Origin: JACDAE01 sp963717195
GTDB taxonomy: Bacteria; Chloroflexota; Ktedonobacteria; Ktedonobacterales; Ktedonobacteraceae
Direction of reading: 5' to 3'
DNA: 64,000 nucleotides
Assembly: GCA_963717195.1 (NCBI GenBank)
Contig: CAVQVR010000014.1
Span: 38,939 to 102,938, forward strand
A program made the translations under genes and the position numbers. Position 1 is the stretch's first letter, and the number at the start of each line of letters is the position of its first letter. The notes under the pieces were generated by a model that saw nothing but the letters and a program-made list of their open reading frames with translations, searched no databases and was not told where the DNA came from. This document shows, piece by piece, positions 26,868 through 35,930 of this stretch.

Positions 26868-27926
26868 ATGGAAATCGGGCTCATTGGAATTGGCCGTATG
26901 GGTGCTTATATGGCAAAACGTTTGTTACGTGCAGGACATTCCTGCGTTGGATATGCCCGTCATGCAAGCTCTGTGGAGAAGCGATTGCAAGATGGATCTA
27001 TCTCGTCTGGCGCAACCTCGCTGTCGGATCTTGTCAATAAGTTAAGTACACCACGCATTATCTGGTTGATGGTACCAGCAGCTTCAGTAGACTCGACATT
27101 GTCCGACCTCGTTCCGCTCCTCTCACCAGAAGATATCGTTGTCGATGGTGGAAATTCCTACTACCACGATGATATTCGGCGTGCAAAAATGCTGAAGGAG
27201 CATAACATCCACTATCTTGATGTTGGAACGAGCGGTGGTGTCTGGGGATTAGAGCGTGGCTATTGTCAGATGATCGGTGGTGAAGATGAGATTGTCAAAC
27301 GCCTTGATCCTATCTTCTCTACTCTGGCTCCTGGCGTTGATGCGGCTGGTCGTACGGAGGGTCGCGAGAAGGTTGGTGGTACTGCGGAACAGGGGTATCT
27401 CCATTGTGGTCCTCATGGAGCGGGCCACTTTGTCAAGATGGTGCACAATGGAATTGAGTATGGCATAATGGCCGCTTATGCTGAGGGTCTCAACATCCTC
27501 AGTCATGCTAATGTCGGTAAGCAACAGCAGACTGTTGATGCTGAGACGGCCCCTCTGAGTAGCCCTGAATACTATCAGTATGATCTCAATTTGCCCGATA
27601 TCACAGAACTCTGGCGGCGTGGTAGCGTGATTGGCTCATGGCTGCTGGATCTGACGGCCCATGCTCTGCTGCAGAGTCCAGATCTGAAGAATTTCCAGGG
27701 TCGCGTGGCAGATTTGGGCGAGGGACGCTGGACGATAGCAGCGGCAATCGACGAAGGTATTCCAGCACATGTATTGACTGCTGCACTCTACGAGCGTTTT
27801 GCCTCACGTGGTCAGGATGACTTTGCCAATAAAGTGATGTCTGCGATGCGCTTCGAGTTTGGTGGGCATGAGGAGACGGCTGAAACCTCGAAAACTGATG
27901 TCACTCCTGAAGGCGGTCATATATAG
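26868..27926 (+). CDS. gnd: 6-phosphogluconate dehydrogenase, short (NAD-type) form
   Basis: Oxidative decarboxylation of 6-phosphogluconate to ribulose-5-phosphate. MEIGLIGIGRMGAYMAKRLL is the Rossmann loop; GTSGGVWGLERGYCQMIGG, and HFVKMVHNGIEYGIMAAYAEG with the catalytic Lys and Asn, are diagnostic. At 352 residues it belongs to the shorter group (YqeC/GndA type). In-frame upstream ATGs exist, but AAAGGGA before 26868 and the family's usual start decide. The C-terminus is a charged tail (EETAETSKTDVTPEGG). No zwf or pgl gene is beside it. Confidence 0.92.
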   Translation: MEIGLIGIGRMGAYMAKRLLRAGHSCVGYARHASSVEKRLQDGSISSGATSLSDLVNKLSTPRIIWLMVPAASVDSTLSDLVPLLSPEDIVVDGGNSYYHDDIRRAKMLKEHNIHYLDVGTSGGVWGLERGYCQMIGGEDEIVKRLDPIFSTLAPGVDAAGRTEGREKVGGTAEQGYLHCGPHGAGHFVKMVHNGIEYGIMAAYAEGLNILSHANVGKQQQTVDAETAPLSSPEYYQYDLNLPDITELWRRGSVIGSWLLDLTAHALLQSPDLKNFQGRVADLGEGRWTIAAAIDEGIPAHVLTAALYERFASRGQDDFANKVMSAMRFEFGGHEETAETSKTDVTPEGGHI

Positions 27927-27962
27927 AGAAAAGCTAGCAAGTTTTTCCGCTTCATTTTCTGT

Positions 27963-28011
27963 CCATGAGGGTGACGTCCCTACCTACAGTTCCAGTGTTT
28001 TTCCCTCATGG
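27963..28011 (+). terminator. possible hairpin after gnd
   Basis: Nine-bp arms CCATGAGGG and CCCTCATGG with a 31-base loop, 37 bases after the gnd stop. No strong T-tract follows, so the terminator role is tentative. Confidence 0.4.
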
Positions 28012-28177
28012 ATGGAACCCCTTGAAATTACCTCTTGCTCTTACTGTCAACGAGCCAGAAAGACTTCGCGTCTTCAAACTGGAGATGAATAGCTCCTCCT
28101 TTGAAAACCTGATAAAGCTTCTTGCGTAGATCATCTATAGAAACAGAGGAAGAGCATATCCCTCAAAAACTCTTTTT

Positions 28178-28894
28178 TTAAGGATGTACTGTTCCATCGG
28201 GCATAGTGGTACCTGAGAGCGATTTCGTTTTCACGAGGAGCGTATCTCCCAGGTCAAATGCGTCTTTCAGGTTGGCGTTGCTCAGGTTTGCTCCCGTCAG
28301 ATCGACATTATGCAGTTCGCAGCCAGAGAGGGTTGCTCCTGTGAGGTTAGCTCCGCTAAGGTTTACATAGTTCAAGGTAGCGAAATTCAAGTTGGCTCCT
28401 TGTAGATTGGCTCCCGAAAGATTTGCACCAATTAAATATGTGTCTCTCAGATCGATGTTGTGCAGATTGGCATCGTGTAGGTTTGCACCAATCATGCTAA
28501 TAATGTGATAATCATTACCAATAAGCTTTGTGCCGTAGAGGAAACTCATGAGTGTTGCTTTTTGATCTGGATCTAGCTTGTTAAGGACTTCTTGTGTTCG
28601 TGTTTCAGCAATGACAGCGGCAGGATCATCAGGTTTAGCAGTGAAGAGCTTATCATGGACCATCAGATCTGAAATAGCATCGATATAGTTGGAAAGCAAA
28701 GCCTCTTGTTGTTGATTCTGCGCGATCAGGAGTGCGGTAGTATGTTGCTGTTGTTCTATCTGAAGCGTCATCCGTCCCTGTTGAATAGTGAGCCAGATGA
28801 CGCTTGCAATGAGTAGCAAGATGAGTACTGGGAGCTGAAGCCAGATCCAAATTGTTCTGAATGCGGGCGAGTGTTTGCTCTGCTTCTCTTCCAT
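28178..28894 (-). CDS. membrane-anchored pentapeptide-repeat protein
   Basis: One membrane helix (about residues 18-42), a coiled-coil-like Gln-rich segment, then from residue ~138 about 14 tandem A(N/D)LxX pentapeptides (GANLHDANLHNIDLRDTYL and on). These fold as a right-handed quadrilateral beta-helix. The anchor and coil suggest an extracytoplasmic or membrane-side scaffold; some such repeats mimic DNA but that is for soluble Qnr-type proteins. Function unknown. It is followed on the same strand by nothing; the next gene 29025 lies upstream. Confidence 0.85.
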   Translation of the reverse strand: MEEKQSKHSPAFRTIWIWLQLPVLILLLIASVIWLTIQQGRMTLQIEQQQHTTALLIAQNQQQEALLSNYIDAISDLMVHDKLFTAKPDDPAAVIAETRTQEVLNKLDPDQKATLMSFLYGTKLIGNDYHIISMIGANLHDANLHNIDLRDTYLIGANLSGANLQGANLNFATLNYVNLSGANLTGATLSGCELHNVDLTGANLSNANLKDAFDLGDTLLVKTKSLSGTTMPDGTVHP

Positions 28895-29024
28895 ACCGTG
28901 CCTTTCGTACTCAGGTCAAGCCTGCTACTCCGAGGAGCGTTTTTTGTAAGTTAGTGATGCCAGTACATTGTATAGTACATCTATTTTGTCATTGCAAGGC
29001 TTTCCCGCGCATGCCTGAATAGTT

Positions 29025-30689
29025 TTAAACCGGTTGGACGATATAAAATCCCTCAAAGAAGGTAAATCGATATTTTGCCGGGTTCTGCTCCACCCAATGT
29101 TTTACTACGACGCTATACTCGCTATAGGTAAAGACATAGGCAGAATGAGGATCAGCTTTAACAAGGTCGTAGTAGGGCTGGTAACGATTAGAACCATGGT
29201 GCAGGCTACCAAAGACTACTCCACAGATGATCTTTTCCTGACTCAAGAATGCCAGCTTGTTGCAGGTCCAATAACCTCCATAGATGTGAGTAGCTCCGAT
29301 GCTCTCCAGGCGTGTTATCAGGGCTTGATCTTGCTGGTTATATGCCTGAGCAGTTGGTATCTCTTGAAAGACTATGATGGTGCCAGTCAAGGAGAGAATA
29401 CCGATGATGACGATACTAAGGGCACTGGCAATGCTTCTGGCACGAACCAGGCCATTTGTCTTCTGGAAGATGGTTCTGGCGTTTAGCCAGAGGGGCCAGA
29501 GCATCGCTGGTGTCGCAATCAGGATTCCGATAATGTAACGCGCATGATTGGCCGGTACATCTATCGGGGCAGCACTTGCTACGAAGAGAGATAAGGCGAG
29601 TACTGCGCTACTGAGCAGGAGGAGGCGGGCGATGTGACGAGCCAGGTTTTGGCGAGCTTCAGGTTCTTCCTTGTGTCCATGCCAGTTGCGCCAGGCCTGC
29701 CAGGCAACCCATACTGCCAACGCAAATGCGCAAGCAAAGAGCGCGAGGTATGCGAAACTCCAGCTGCTGTGCATGATAGTGCATGATAGTGTGTGAGGCG
29801 ATGTCGGGTCGCGTAGAACGGGCGACTCGTTCACTGGGCAGAATGGGTCCCCTGTAATGGTTGGGATGCTGACCTGGAAGGTCGCAAGTATCTGAGATAG
29901 CAAGTTAGAGTGGATTCTATTGTGTCCTTGCAATCCCAGGAGTATGTGGAAGCTATCCTGCCCGGGCAGTGCGTGCAGGTTATAGTAGATTAGAGGGGAT
30001 ATGCCGATGGCAAGGCATATCAGGATACAGAGCACAGGGATAACACGTAGCAATTCGCGCCAGCAAAATAGAAGCAGTAACAGGCCAGACATGGCTACAA
30101 ATGGCAGGATGATCTGATCGCTCCAGATACCAAGGCCAGCGGCAAGTCCCCATACTCCAAAGCCGAGGCAGCGCTGAAGCATATAGCGCGATGAAATCTC
30201 TGGCTTTGAAGAGATAGCCAGCCAGGAAGCAATAAGAAATGTTAGTGTACCAAAAAGTAATGTATCAGGATAGCCACCATAGGAGCGAAGCTGATAGGTC
30301 AGCAAATAGTTTGAACCGAAGCTTAATACGACTATTGTGACCAGGGCCAGCCCTTGCGAGTAGAGGGTACGCGTCAACAGGTAGAGGCTCACGAGGAATA
30401 AGGTAAATAGCAGGAGCAGGCCGAGGCGCAAAGAGAACAAAGATGGCCCAAAGAGATGAAACATTACCGCGCCAAGATAGGCTTGTAATGCTCCCATATA
30501 GAACGCGCCATACATAAAAATAGGATGAGCTCCTTGATAGGCGATATGCAAGGCCATTATTCCAAAAGTGCCTTCGTCGCTGTCTGTCCAGGGCCAGTTC
30601 TGGCTGATTAATACCAGGCGAATAATTACACTACCGACGATGATACTGAGTGCTATCAACTCATAAATAGTTAGTTTCAAATATTTCAT
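29025..30689 (-). CDS. GT-C-type (glycosyltransferase family 39-like) membrane protein
   Basis: A 554-residue polytopic protein with about 11-12 helices. The first outer loop has WPWTDSDEGTFGIMALHI, with the acidic pair typical of the Dol-P-Man/ArnT-like active site, and GAHPIFMYGAFYMG. The C-terminal ~90 residues are a small outer domain. It probably transfers a sugar from a polyprenyl-phosphate donor to a surface acceptor. With the YfhO-like gene at 22951 and GtrA at 20542 it suggests several surface glycan genes in this part of the chromosome, though they are not one operon. Confidence 0.84.
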   Translation of the reverse strand: MKYLKLTIYELIALSIIVGSVIIRLVLISQNWPWTDSDEGTFGIMALHIAYQGAHPIFMYGAFYMGALQAYLGAVMFHLFGPSLFSLRLGLLLLFTLFLVSLYLLTRTLYSQGLALVTIVVLSFGSNYLLTYQLRSYGGYPDTLLFGTLTFLIASWLAISSKPEISSRYMLQRCLGFGVWGLAAGLGIWSDQIILPFVAMSGLLLLLFCWRELLRVIPVLCILICLAIGISPLIYYNLHALPGQDSFHILLGLQGHNRIHSNLLSQILATFQVSIPTITGDPFCPVNESPVLRDPTSPHTLSCTIMHSSWSFAYLALFACAFALAVWVAWQAWRNWHGHKEEPEARQNLARHIARLLLLSSAVLALSLFVASAAPIDVPANHARYIIGILIATPAMLWPLWLNARTIFQKTNGLVRARSIASALSIVIIGILSLTGTIIVFQEIPTAQAYNQQDQALITRLESIGATHIYGGYWTCNKLAFLSQEKIICGVVFGSLHHGSNRYQPYYDLVKADPHSAYVFTYSEYSVVVKHWVEQNPAKYRFTFFEGFYIVQPV

Positions 30690-30848
30690 GATAGTAGTTC
30701 ATGATCTGAGTGAGCTCAGGTCTCATTCTTCCTTTCGTTTGTGGATTACATATTTATATTTCGCAACTCTGCTGATCCATATGTGAGATTTATATTAATG
30801 GATTTTGTTTGCGTAGTCAAATTAAAGAGCCATTATACCTGTTATCGC

Positions 30849-30887
30849 TGTAGGAACTGAGCTTATGCTGCCTGCTCAGTTCCTACA
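30849..30887 (-). terminator. hairpin after the M24-like gene
   Basis: Fourteen-bp perfect arms TGTAGGAACTGAGC and complement around an 11-base loop, 17 bases beyond the minus-strand stop at 30904. No T-tract is present. Confidence 0.55.
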
Positions 30888-30903
30888 ACAGAGAAAGACA
30901 GAT

Positions 30904-32016
30904 CTAACGTTCCAGAATGACGGGACGCGCTAGCGTTTTCCCCTCAATGGTGATATCCCATGAAGGCCAGGCGATCTGCTGCGTGAGAATCTCCGGGCCA
31001 TGGTTTCCCACCAGGATCGTATCTTCAGATTTCACACCGCGTACAGAAGGATTCCAGGCAAAGGCCTGGTTGTGTTCAATAGGAGTGGTATCGCCAGGGT
31101 AAGCAATGATCTCACGGGAGCGATAGGCCATGCTGCCTCCCTGATGATGTTCCTCTATCGCTTCGGGAAATCCTTCTTCCTGGTAAGCCTGGCGTGCCAG
31201 TTCAAACATGTCGCCTATTGTGCGACCTGGGTGTGTACCAAGAATCATCCTGGCATCGACGCGAGCAACGGCTAGAGCTCTGGCGTGGAGAGCCTCGGGC
31301 AGGGAACCGAAATAGACGAGGCGTGTGATCGATGGAATCAGTCCTTCTTTGCGTAGACAAAGTACAAGCATCGCATAGCGTTCGATTGGTTTATCGGTTG
31401 GCAAAGGATGGCGGTACTGATAGACGCGTTCATCGCTGGCGATGAGATTGACGACAGCAGTTCCACCACGTTCGCGTGCCGCTTCTGACAACTTTGCCGC
31501 TACCTCGTATTCGGACATGCCAGGACGTACTGCCTGAATGGCCTCATACATAGCTTCCGCTGCAAGAGCGCTTACGCGGCGTAGGCGTATGATCTCTTCT
31601 TCTTGTAATACCGCACGCAGGTGGCGCACATCTGTACTGATGTCTATCACGTTGTTCCCACCTGCACCTTCCAGCCCAACCTGTTTACCAGTAAGGAGAG
31701 AAGATGCGGCATCGGTATTTGTGTACCATGGCTTTACCAGAAATTCAAAGCCCAGGTCGCTTAACTCTTCTTCGCGTTCCAGGCGTGGTGCCTCAATACT
31801 ATCCGTCACAATAGAAGCTCGGTCCTCCGTAATCAAGACAGAGGAAGCTGCAAGGTCGGTTGATTCATCCACATACAGCCGGGCACCTGCTGTAATCCAG
31901 GAGGTACTGGCAATTGAGGTGAGTCTGACTGCATCGATATGTCGTTCGCTCATTTTTTTGCGTAGGCGTGCGAGTTTGATGGCAACTTCCGTTTTCCGTT
32001 CGAGGGGTAGAGGCAT
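30904..32016 (-). CDS. atypical M24 (Xaa-Pro aminopeptidase-like) protein
   Basis: Two-part creatinase/aminopeptidase-P architecture of 370 residues: an N-terminal domain with RLRKKMSERHIDAVRLTS, and a pita-bread domain from about residue 150 (IIRLRRVSALAAEAMYEAIQAVRPGMSEYEVAA). The usual five metal ligands (Asp, Asp, His, Glu, Glu) are not evident: no DxG...D pair in AVVNLIASDERVYQYRHPL...YAMLVLCLRKEG, and NQAFAWNPSVRG takes the place of the usual Glu strand. So it may be a non-metal or inactive member. ATG 32016 is chosen because AAAGGAG lies seven bases upstream; the longer reading has no such site. Confidence 0.78.
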   Translation of the reverse strand: MPLPLERKTEVAIKLARLRKKMSERHIDAVRLTSIASTSWITAGARLYVDESTDLAASSVLITEDRASIVTDSIEAPRLEREEELSDLGFEFLVKPWYTNTDAASSLLTGKQVGLEGAGGNNVIDISTDVRHLRAVLQEEEIIRLRRVSALAAEAMYEAIQAVRPGMSEYEVAAKLSEAARERGGTAVVNLIASDERVYQYRHPLPTDKPIERYAMLVLCLRKEGLIPSITRLVYFGSLPEALHARALAVARVDARMILGTHPGRTIGDMFELARQAYQEEGFPEAIEEHHQGGSMAYRSREIIAYPGDTTPIEHNQAFAWNPSVRGVKSEDTILVGNHGPEILTQQIAWPSWDITIEGKTLARPVILER

Positions 32017-32154
32017 GAGAAACTCCTTTCGTCGATTATATGCCACTCTATTGTATGCCTCTGAGAAAAGGATGTGCAACTCTGCCTTTGCCTGATTGTT
32101 TTTGTCAATGTTAAATAATAAGTTGAATAATAAAAGAGGATTACCTGATCCTCC

Positions 32155-32184
32155 TTGACAGTCCCATATCGTACTGAGTATACT
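32155..32184 (+). promoter_or_regulatory. strong promoter TTGACA-N18-TATACT of the metal-transport operon
   Basis: A consensus TTGACA at 32155-32160 and TATACT at 32179-32184 with 18 bases between. Transcription would begin near 32191, inside the first of two operator-like dyads. Confidence 0.8.
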
Positions 32185-32186
32185 TC

Positions 32187-32227
32187 TTTTTATGAAAACA
32201 TAAAAATATTTTTAGTTTACTAAAAAT
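32187..32227. promoter_or_regulatory. two tandem 8-4-8 dyads, probable DtxR/MntR-type operators
   Basis: Two perfect dyads lie at the predicted transcription start: TTTTTATGAAAACATAAAAA (32187-32206) and ATTTTTAGTTTACTAAAAAT (32208-32227). Their centres are 21 bases, two helical turns, apart. A third dyad with the same AG-TTTA-CT core lies upstream of the regulator gene (35409). The link to the MntR-like protein is an inference from position. Confidence 0.62.
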
Positions 32228-32305
32228 CAGGAGTTCTGCTATTGCCGTGCTTTCTGGTGCGTGGTTGCCAGAGGACCGTTACTCCTGGAGGAAGGCACAT
32301 ATGCC

Positions 32306-33619
32306 ATGCAATCGAAAATTCCTGATACCACCTCACAAATAGGGCGTGGTGATGCTGGAACGCTACGGGCCGCATCAGAGGTTCTCAGCGGAAAGAGTAA
32401 AAAGGGCTTTGTGCGCCGTATTCTGCCGTTCCTGGGGCCCGCGTTTATTGCCTGTGTGGCCTATATAGATCCGGGTAATTTCGCGACCAATATTCAAGCG
32501 GGGGCCAGCTTCGGCTACTTGCTCATATGGGTCGTTGTAGTCAGTAATTTGATGGCAATTCTGATCCAGATACTCTCTGCCAAACTGGGAATTGCGTCTG
32601 GTCATAATCTTGCTGAGATGTGCCGTGAGCGTTTTCCACAGCCTGTTGTCTGGGGAATGTGGCTTCTCTCCGAAATTGTGGCGATGGCGACTGACCTTGC
32701 CGAGTTCATAGGGGCGGCCATTGGCTTCCAACTACTTTTTCATATTCCATTGTTATGGGGCGGGATCTTAACTGCCATTGTGACGTTTGTGATCCTTGGT
32801 CTGGAGCGCTATGGCTTTCGCCCCATGGAGGCCGTTATTACTGCGCTGGTTGGTATTATTGCTCTTTGCTACCTCGTCGAGACGTTTCTAGATCGACCGG
32901 ACTGGAAATTGATTGCTTACCATACTGCGGTTCCGCAGTATAGTGGCACGGAGAGTATTCTGCTGGCTTCTGGTATCCTGGGCGCAACGGTGATGCCACA
33001 CGTGATCTTTCTCCATTCGGCGCTTACGCAGGGACGCATCGTGACGCGTAGCCCGCAATTGCTCAAGAAATTGCTGCGCTTTGAGATTATTGATGTCTTT
33101 ATCGCACTGGGCGTGGCTGGTTTTGTCAATGCCGCAATGCTGATTATGGCTGCTTCCACGTTCTTCCACGCAGGTATGTATACTATTGGCACTATAGAGG
33201 AAGCATACAAGACGCTGGTCCCTCTGCTTGGACCAGCGGCGAGCTGGGTGTTTGCTATCTCTCTCCTGGCCTCGGGGCTTTCATCTTCGACGGTTGGAAC
33301 AATGGCGGGCCAGGTCATTATGCAGGGCTTTTTACAGCGTCAGATTCCACCCTGGCTTCGTCGTGGCATTACGATGTTGCCCTCAATCATCGTTATCGCG
33401 CTGGGATTTGAGCCTACTCATGTGCTGGTTTTGAGTCAGGTAGTACTTAGTTTCGGTATTCCATTTGCTCTGATACCTCTGATACTATTTACAGTCCGAC
33501 GTGATATTATGGGAGAACTGGTGAATCATCGTGTGACAACGTTTCTCGCATGTATTGTGGCGGCATTGATCATCGGGCTCAATGTTTTCTTGCTCTACCA
33601 GACCTTCTTCGGGCATTAG
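32306..33619 (+). CDS. mntH: NRAMP-family Mn2+/Fe2+ transporter
   Basis: Proton-coupled divalent metal importer with 11 predicted membrane helices. YIDPGNFATN in helix 1 holds the Asp/Asn metal ligands (DPGN), and ATVMPHVIFLHSAL in helix 6 the MPH motif; both are complete, so import is expected. The N-terminal 45 residues are polar. The start at 32306 is preceded by GGAGGAAGG at ~10 bases; a GTG at 32261 is possible but has no ribosome site. It is the first gene of an operon with the Usp gene (15-base gap), under the promoter and dyads described. Confidence 0.9.
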   Translation: MQSKIPDTTSQIGRGDAGTLRAASEVLSGKSKKGFVRRILPFLGPAFIACVAYIDPGNFATNIQAGASFGYLLIWVVVVSNLMAILIQILSAKLGIASGHNLAEMCRERFPQPVVWGMWLLSEIVAMATDLAEFIGAAIGFQLLFHIPLLWGGILTAIVTFVILGLERYGFRPMEAVITALVGIIALCYLVETFLDRPDWKLIAYHTAVPQYSGTESILLASGILGATVMPHVIFLHSALTQGRIVTRSPQLLKKLLRFEIIDVFIALGVAGFVNAAMLIMAASTFFHAGMYTIGTIEEAYKTLVPLLGPAASWVFAISLLASGLSSSTVGTMAGQVIMQGFLQRQIPPWLRRGITMLPSIIVIALGFEPTHVLVLSQVVLSFGIPFALIPLILFTVRRDIMGELVNHRVTTFLACIVAALIIGLNVFLLYQTFFGH

Positions 33620-33634
33620 AATGGAGGTATTTTT

Positions 33635-34582
33635 ATGACTCAGTCTGCCAGATGTAAGAGTTTTCTCGTTCCCCTGGATGGTTCTCGCCTGGCTGAGGCC
33701 GTTCTTCCGGCAACCGCTTCTCTGGCAAGTCGTTCTCATGCTGGGGTTACGTTATTGCATATTGTGGAGCGGAAGGCACCTGCAACTATTCATGGTGAAC
33801 GACATCTGACAAATGCGGCGGAGGCAATCCGCTATCTTGAGGATGTGGCGGCTGGTTTGCGCGAAAGCGGCATAGAGGTAAAATATCACGTACATGATGA
33901 CAGGGAGGATAGTGTTGCACAGAGCATCTTTGAGCATGCTCAGGAGTTGGGTAGTGATCTGGTAATCATGTGTACCCATGGCAATAGCGGACTACGTGGA
34001 TTACTCTTTGGTAGCATTGCACAAAAGACGCTGCAACGAGGAGCGCAATCTATTCTCCTTGTGTTCCCCCGTGAGGATACAAGCATGCCACAATTTGATC
34101 TCCACCATATTCTTGTACCTCTTGATGGTGTTATTGCGCACGAACCTGCCTTGCCATCAGCTATTGAACTTGCTCACACCTTCAATGCATCTATTCATCT
34201 CGTTCTGGTTATTCCTACGCTTGCAACGCTTTCGGGTGGTCAGGCTGTCTCGGGTATGCTCCTGCCGACCACTATGCGTGCGGTCCTCGATCTGGCACAG
34301 CAGGGAGCGACCGATTATCTGGATCAGGTTCTCGCTCAGTGTCGTTCTGAAGGCGTCAACGTAACTGCTGAGGTATTGCGGGGAGATGCAACCCCTCAGA
34401 TTGTAGGATTGGCTGAGCGTCTAAACATTGATCTGATTGTGATGGCAAGTCATGGTCGATCGGGACTGGATGCGCTACTGGCTGGGAGTGTGGCACCGCG
34501 TATTGCAGGAAGAATGGAACGAGCTTTGTTGCTCGTTCGTGCTACTGATACTCATAATGAATTCCTTATAGAGAAACCATGA
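33635..34582 (+). CDS. universal stress protein with two Usp domains
   Basis: Two UspA domains in tandem. Domain 1 runs from KSFLVPLDGSRLAEAVLP to THGNSGLRGLLFGSIAQKTL, domain 2 from HHILVPLDGVIAHEPALP to SHGRSGLDALLAGSVAPRI. Each has the G-2x-G-9x-G-(S/T) ATP-binding loop. Usp proteins help stress survival. It follows mntH by 15 bases, so it is co-expressed with metal import. Its end overlaps the convergent MntR gene by 17 bases. Confidence 0.9.
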   Translation: MTQSARCKSFLVPLDGSRLAEAVLPATASLASRSHAGVTLLHIVERKAPATIHGERHLTNAAEAIRYLEDVAAGLRESGIEVKYHVHDDREDSVAQSIFEHAQELGSDLVIMCTHGNSGLRGLLFGSIAQKTLQRGAQSILLVFPREDTSMPQFDLHHILVPLDGVIAHEPALPSAIELAHTFNASIHLVLVIPTLATLSGGQAVSGMLLPTTMRAVLDLAQQGATDYLDQVLAQCRSEGVNVTAEVLRGDATPQIVGLAERLNIDLIVMASHGRSGLDALLAGSVAPRIAGRMERALLLVRATDTHNEFLIEKP

Positions 34583-35246
34583 TATGTTCGGCCAGCGTGG
34601 CTCCCACCTGGTGCTCTATCTGATGAGGGGAATCACCAATGAGAAGACGGAGTGGGCCCCCAAATGGAGCTCGCTCAATCAACTGTATATTGACATCCGG
34701 GTATAATCCTAATAGCCCCAGATAGCGGAGTTTTTCGGCGTCCTGATCGTTGACGCGCAGGATACGCGCAATTTGACCATTTTGTAATTCCAGTAACGAG
34801 CGGCCTAACCGCGAAGAAATTACGCCATCTTTGCTAGGAATAGGGTCTCCATGGGGATCAATGGTGGGGTATCCCAGTAAACTATCGATTTTATCTTCAA
34901 ACTCTTCAGAGATAACATGTTCTAGCTTGTCGGCCTCTTCGTGTACCTTATCCCAGCTATATCCCAATTGACGAGCCAGGTACAGTTCGAGCAGACGATG
35001 ATGCCGGATGACTTCCATCGCCTTATGCTCTCCGAGCGGTGTCAGGTGTACTCCTCGATAGGGGACGTGCTCGACCCAGCCAGCGGTGGCGAAGTCTTTA
35101 AATAACATGGTCACCGTAGCATCGCTGACGCCCAGTCGTTCGCTGACGGCTGATGTGGATACCTTTTGTCCGCGTTCTTGCATTGCATAAATGACCTTGA
35201 GACAGTCACTGATACGTGGCGAGAGTTCCTGAATTGATCCTTCCAT
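34566..35246 (-). CDS. mntR: DtxR/MntR-family metal-dependent regulator
   Basis: N-terminal winged helix (residues ~8-70, with SAVSERLGVSDATVTMLFKDF as recognition part), then the metal-binding dimer domain RHHRLLELYLARQLGYSWDKVHEEADKLEHVISEEFEDKI and DPHGDPIPS, and a C-terminal SH3/FeoA-like domain (ARILRVNDQDAEKLRYLGLLGLYPDVNIQLIERAPFGG). It likely represses mntH when Mn2+ or Fe2+ is plentiful. It converges on the mntH-usp operon with a 17-base overlap. Upstream, 163 bases from the start, is a dyad of the same core as the two in the mntH promoter, suggesting it also controls itself. Confidence 0.9.
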   Translation of the reverse strand: MEGSIQELSPRISDCLKVIYAMQERGQKVSTSAVSERLGVSDATVTMLFKDFATAGWVEHVPYRGVHLTPLGEHKAMEVIRHHRLLELYLARQLGYSWDKVHEEADKLEHVISEEFEDKIDSLLGYPTIDPHGDPIPSKDGVISSRLGRSLLELQNGQIARILRVNDQDAEKLRYLGLLGLYPDVNIQLIERAPFGGPLRLLIGDSPHQIEHQVGATLAEHIMVSL

Positions 35247-35408
35247 GCGTCGATCCTTATGCTGCGCACTTTTTCAGACTTCATCATATAGCATGGAGAG
35301 AAAGGCCGCAAGTTGCTTTCTTAAATCTTGCTCTTTTTCTCTTTGGAAGTTAAGGATCTTTCCCTCTGAAGCGCATCTTTCCGCGCTCTCATGGCAATCT
35401 CCGTTTTC

Positions 35409-35432
35409 TCTTTGGGAGTTTACTCCCAAAGA
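35409..35432. promoter_or_regulatory. third dyad with TTTA centre upstream of mntR
   Basis: Arms TCTTTGGGAG and CTCCCAAAGA flank TTTA, giving a perfect 10-4-10 dyad. The central AG-TTTA-CT is identical to the second dyad of the mntH promoter. It could also act as a hairpin. Confidence 0.5.
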
Positions 35433-35463
35433 TGCAGAACTACAGTTTTCTCTGTCAACTCAC

Positions 35464-35492
35464 TTGACAAATCAAGCGTAGTAATTTATTCT
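35464..35492 (+). promoter_or_regulatory. promoter TTGACA-N17-TATTCT
   Basis: Consensus TTGACA at 35464-35469 and TATTCT at 35487-35492. It reads towards the GH59 gene, leaving a ~430-nt leader, so the target is not certain. Confidence 0.45.
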
Positions 35493-35930
35493 TTATTGGG
35501 AGCGATCTCACTAAGAGTAGGCGTTGTCTGACAGAGCGAAGGATTCGTGAGTTACACCGCCCTGACAGCTATAAGGACATGTCAATATTGTTTGTGTCAA
35601 GGAGGACATCATTGCTTATGAGTTATTCAGTTCTTTCCACAACGTCGAGCATATCTCGATGTAGTACAAGATACATGCTTCCCACTTTTCCGCTCTTTCT
35701 GTCATCAACGATTTCTTACTGGTTATTTTAGTGCCTCTTTACCTATCACTGGCAAAAAGTGCATTCCCACTAACTTGTAAATATATAGAGTAATTTTCAT
35801 AATACATGTTATTTCCTCATAGAGGAAGTGGTACTCTATATGGCTCCACATCTTGCTTTTGTGTAGTGAAAAGAGCATCCATAAGTGTATAGCAGGCAGA
35901 CAGTTCTTAGTGAAAGGCAGTTTGTAACAT

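Larger units (their letters stand above)
35247..35930. other. 684-base regulatory interval between mntR and GH59 gene
   Basis: No credible gene. It contains the third dyad (35409), a TGTCAA-CTCAC-TTGACA inverted pair near 35453-35469 and a plus-strand promoter. The rest up to the GH59 start is AT-rich without clear signals. Confidence 0.45.

Noticed and set aside
26374..26884. Several overlapping open frames of 75-100 codons on both strands
   Set aside because: No ribosome sites, unusual composition, and they overlap each other; the region fits a regulatory interval better.
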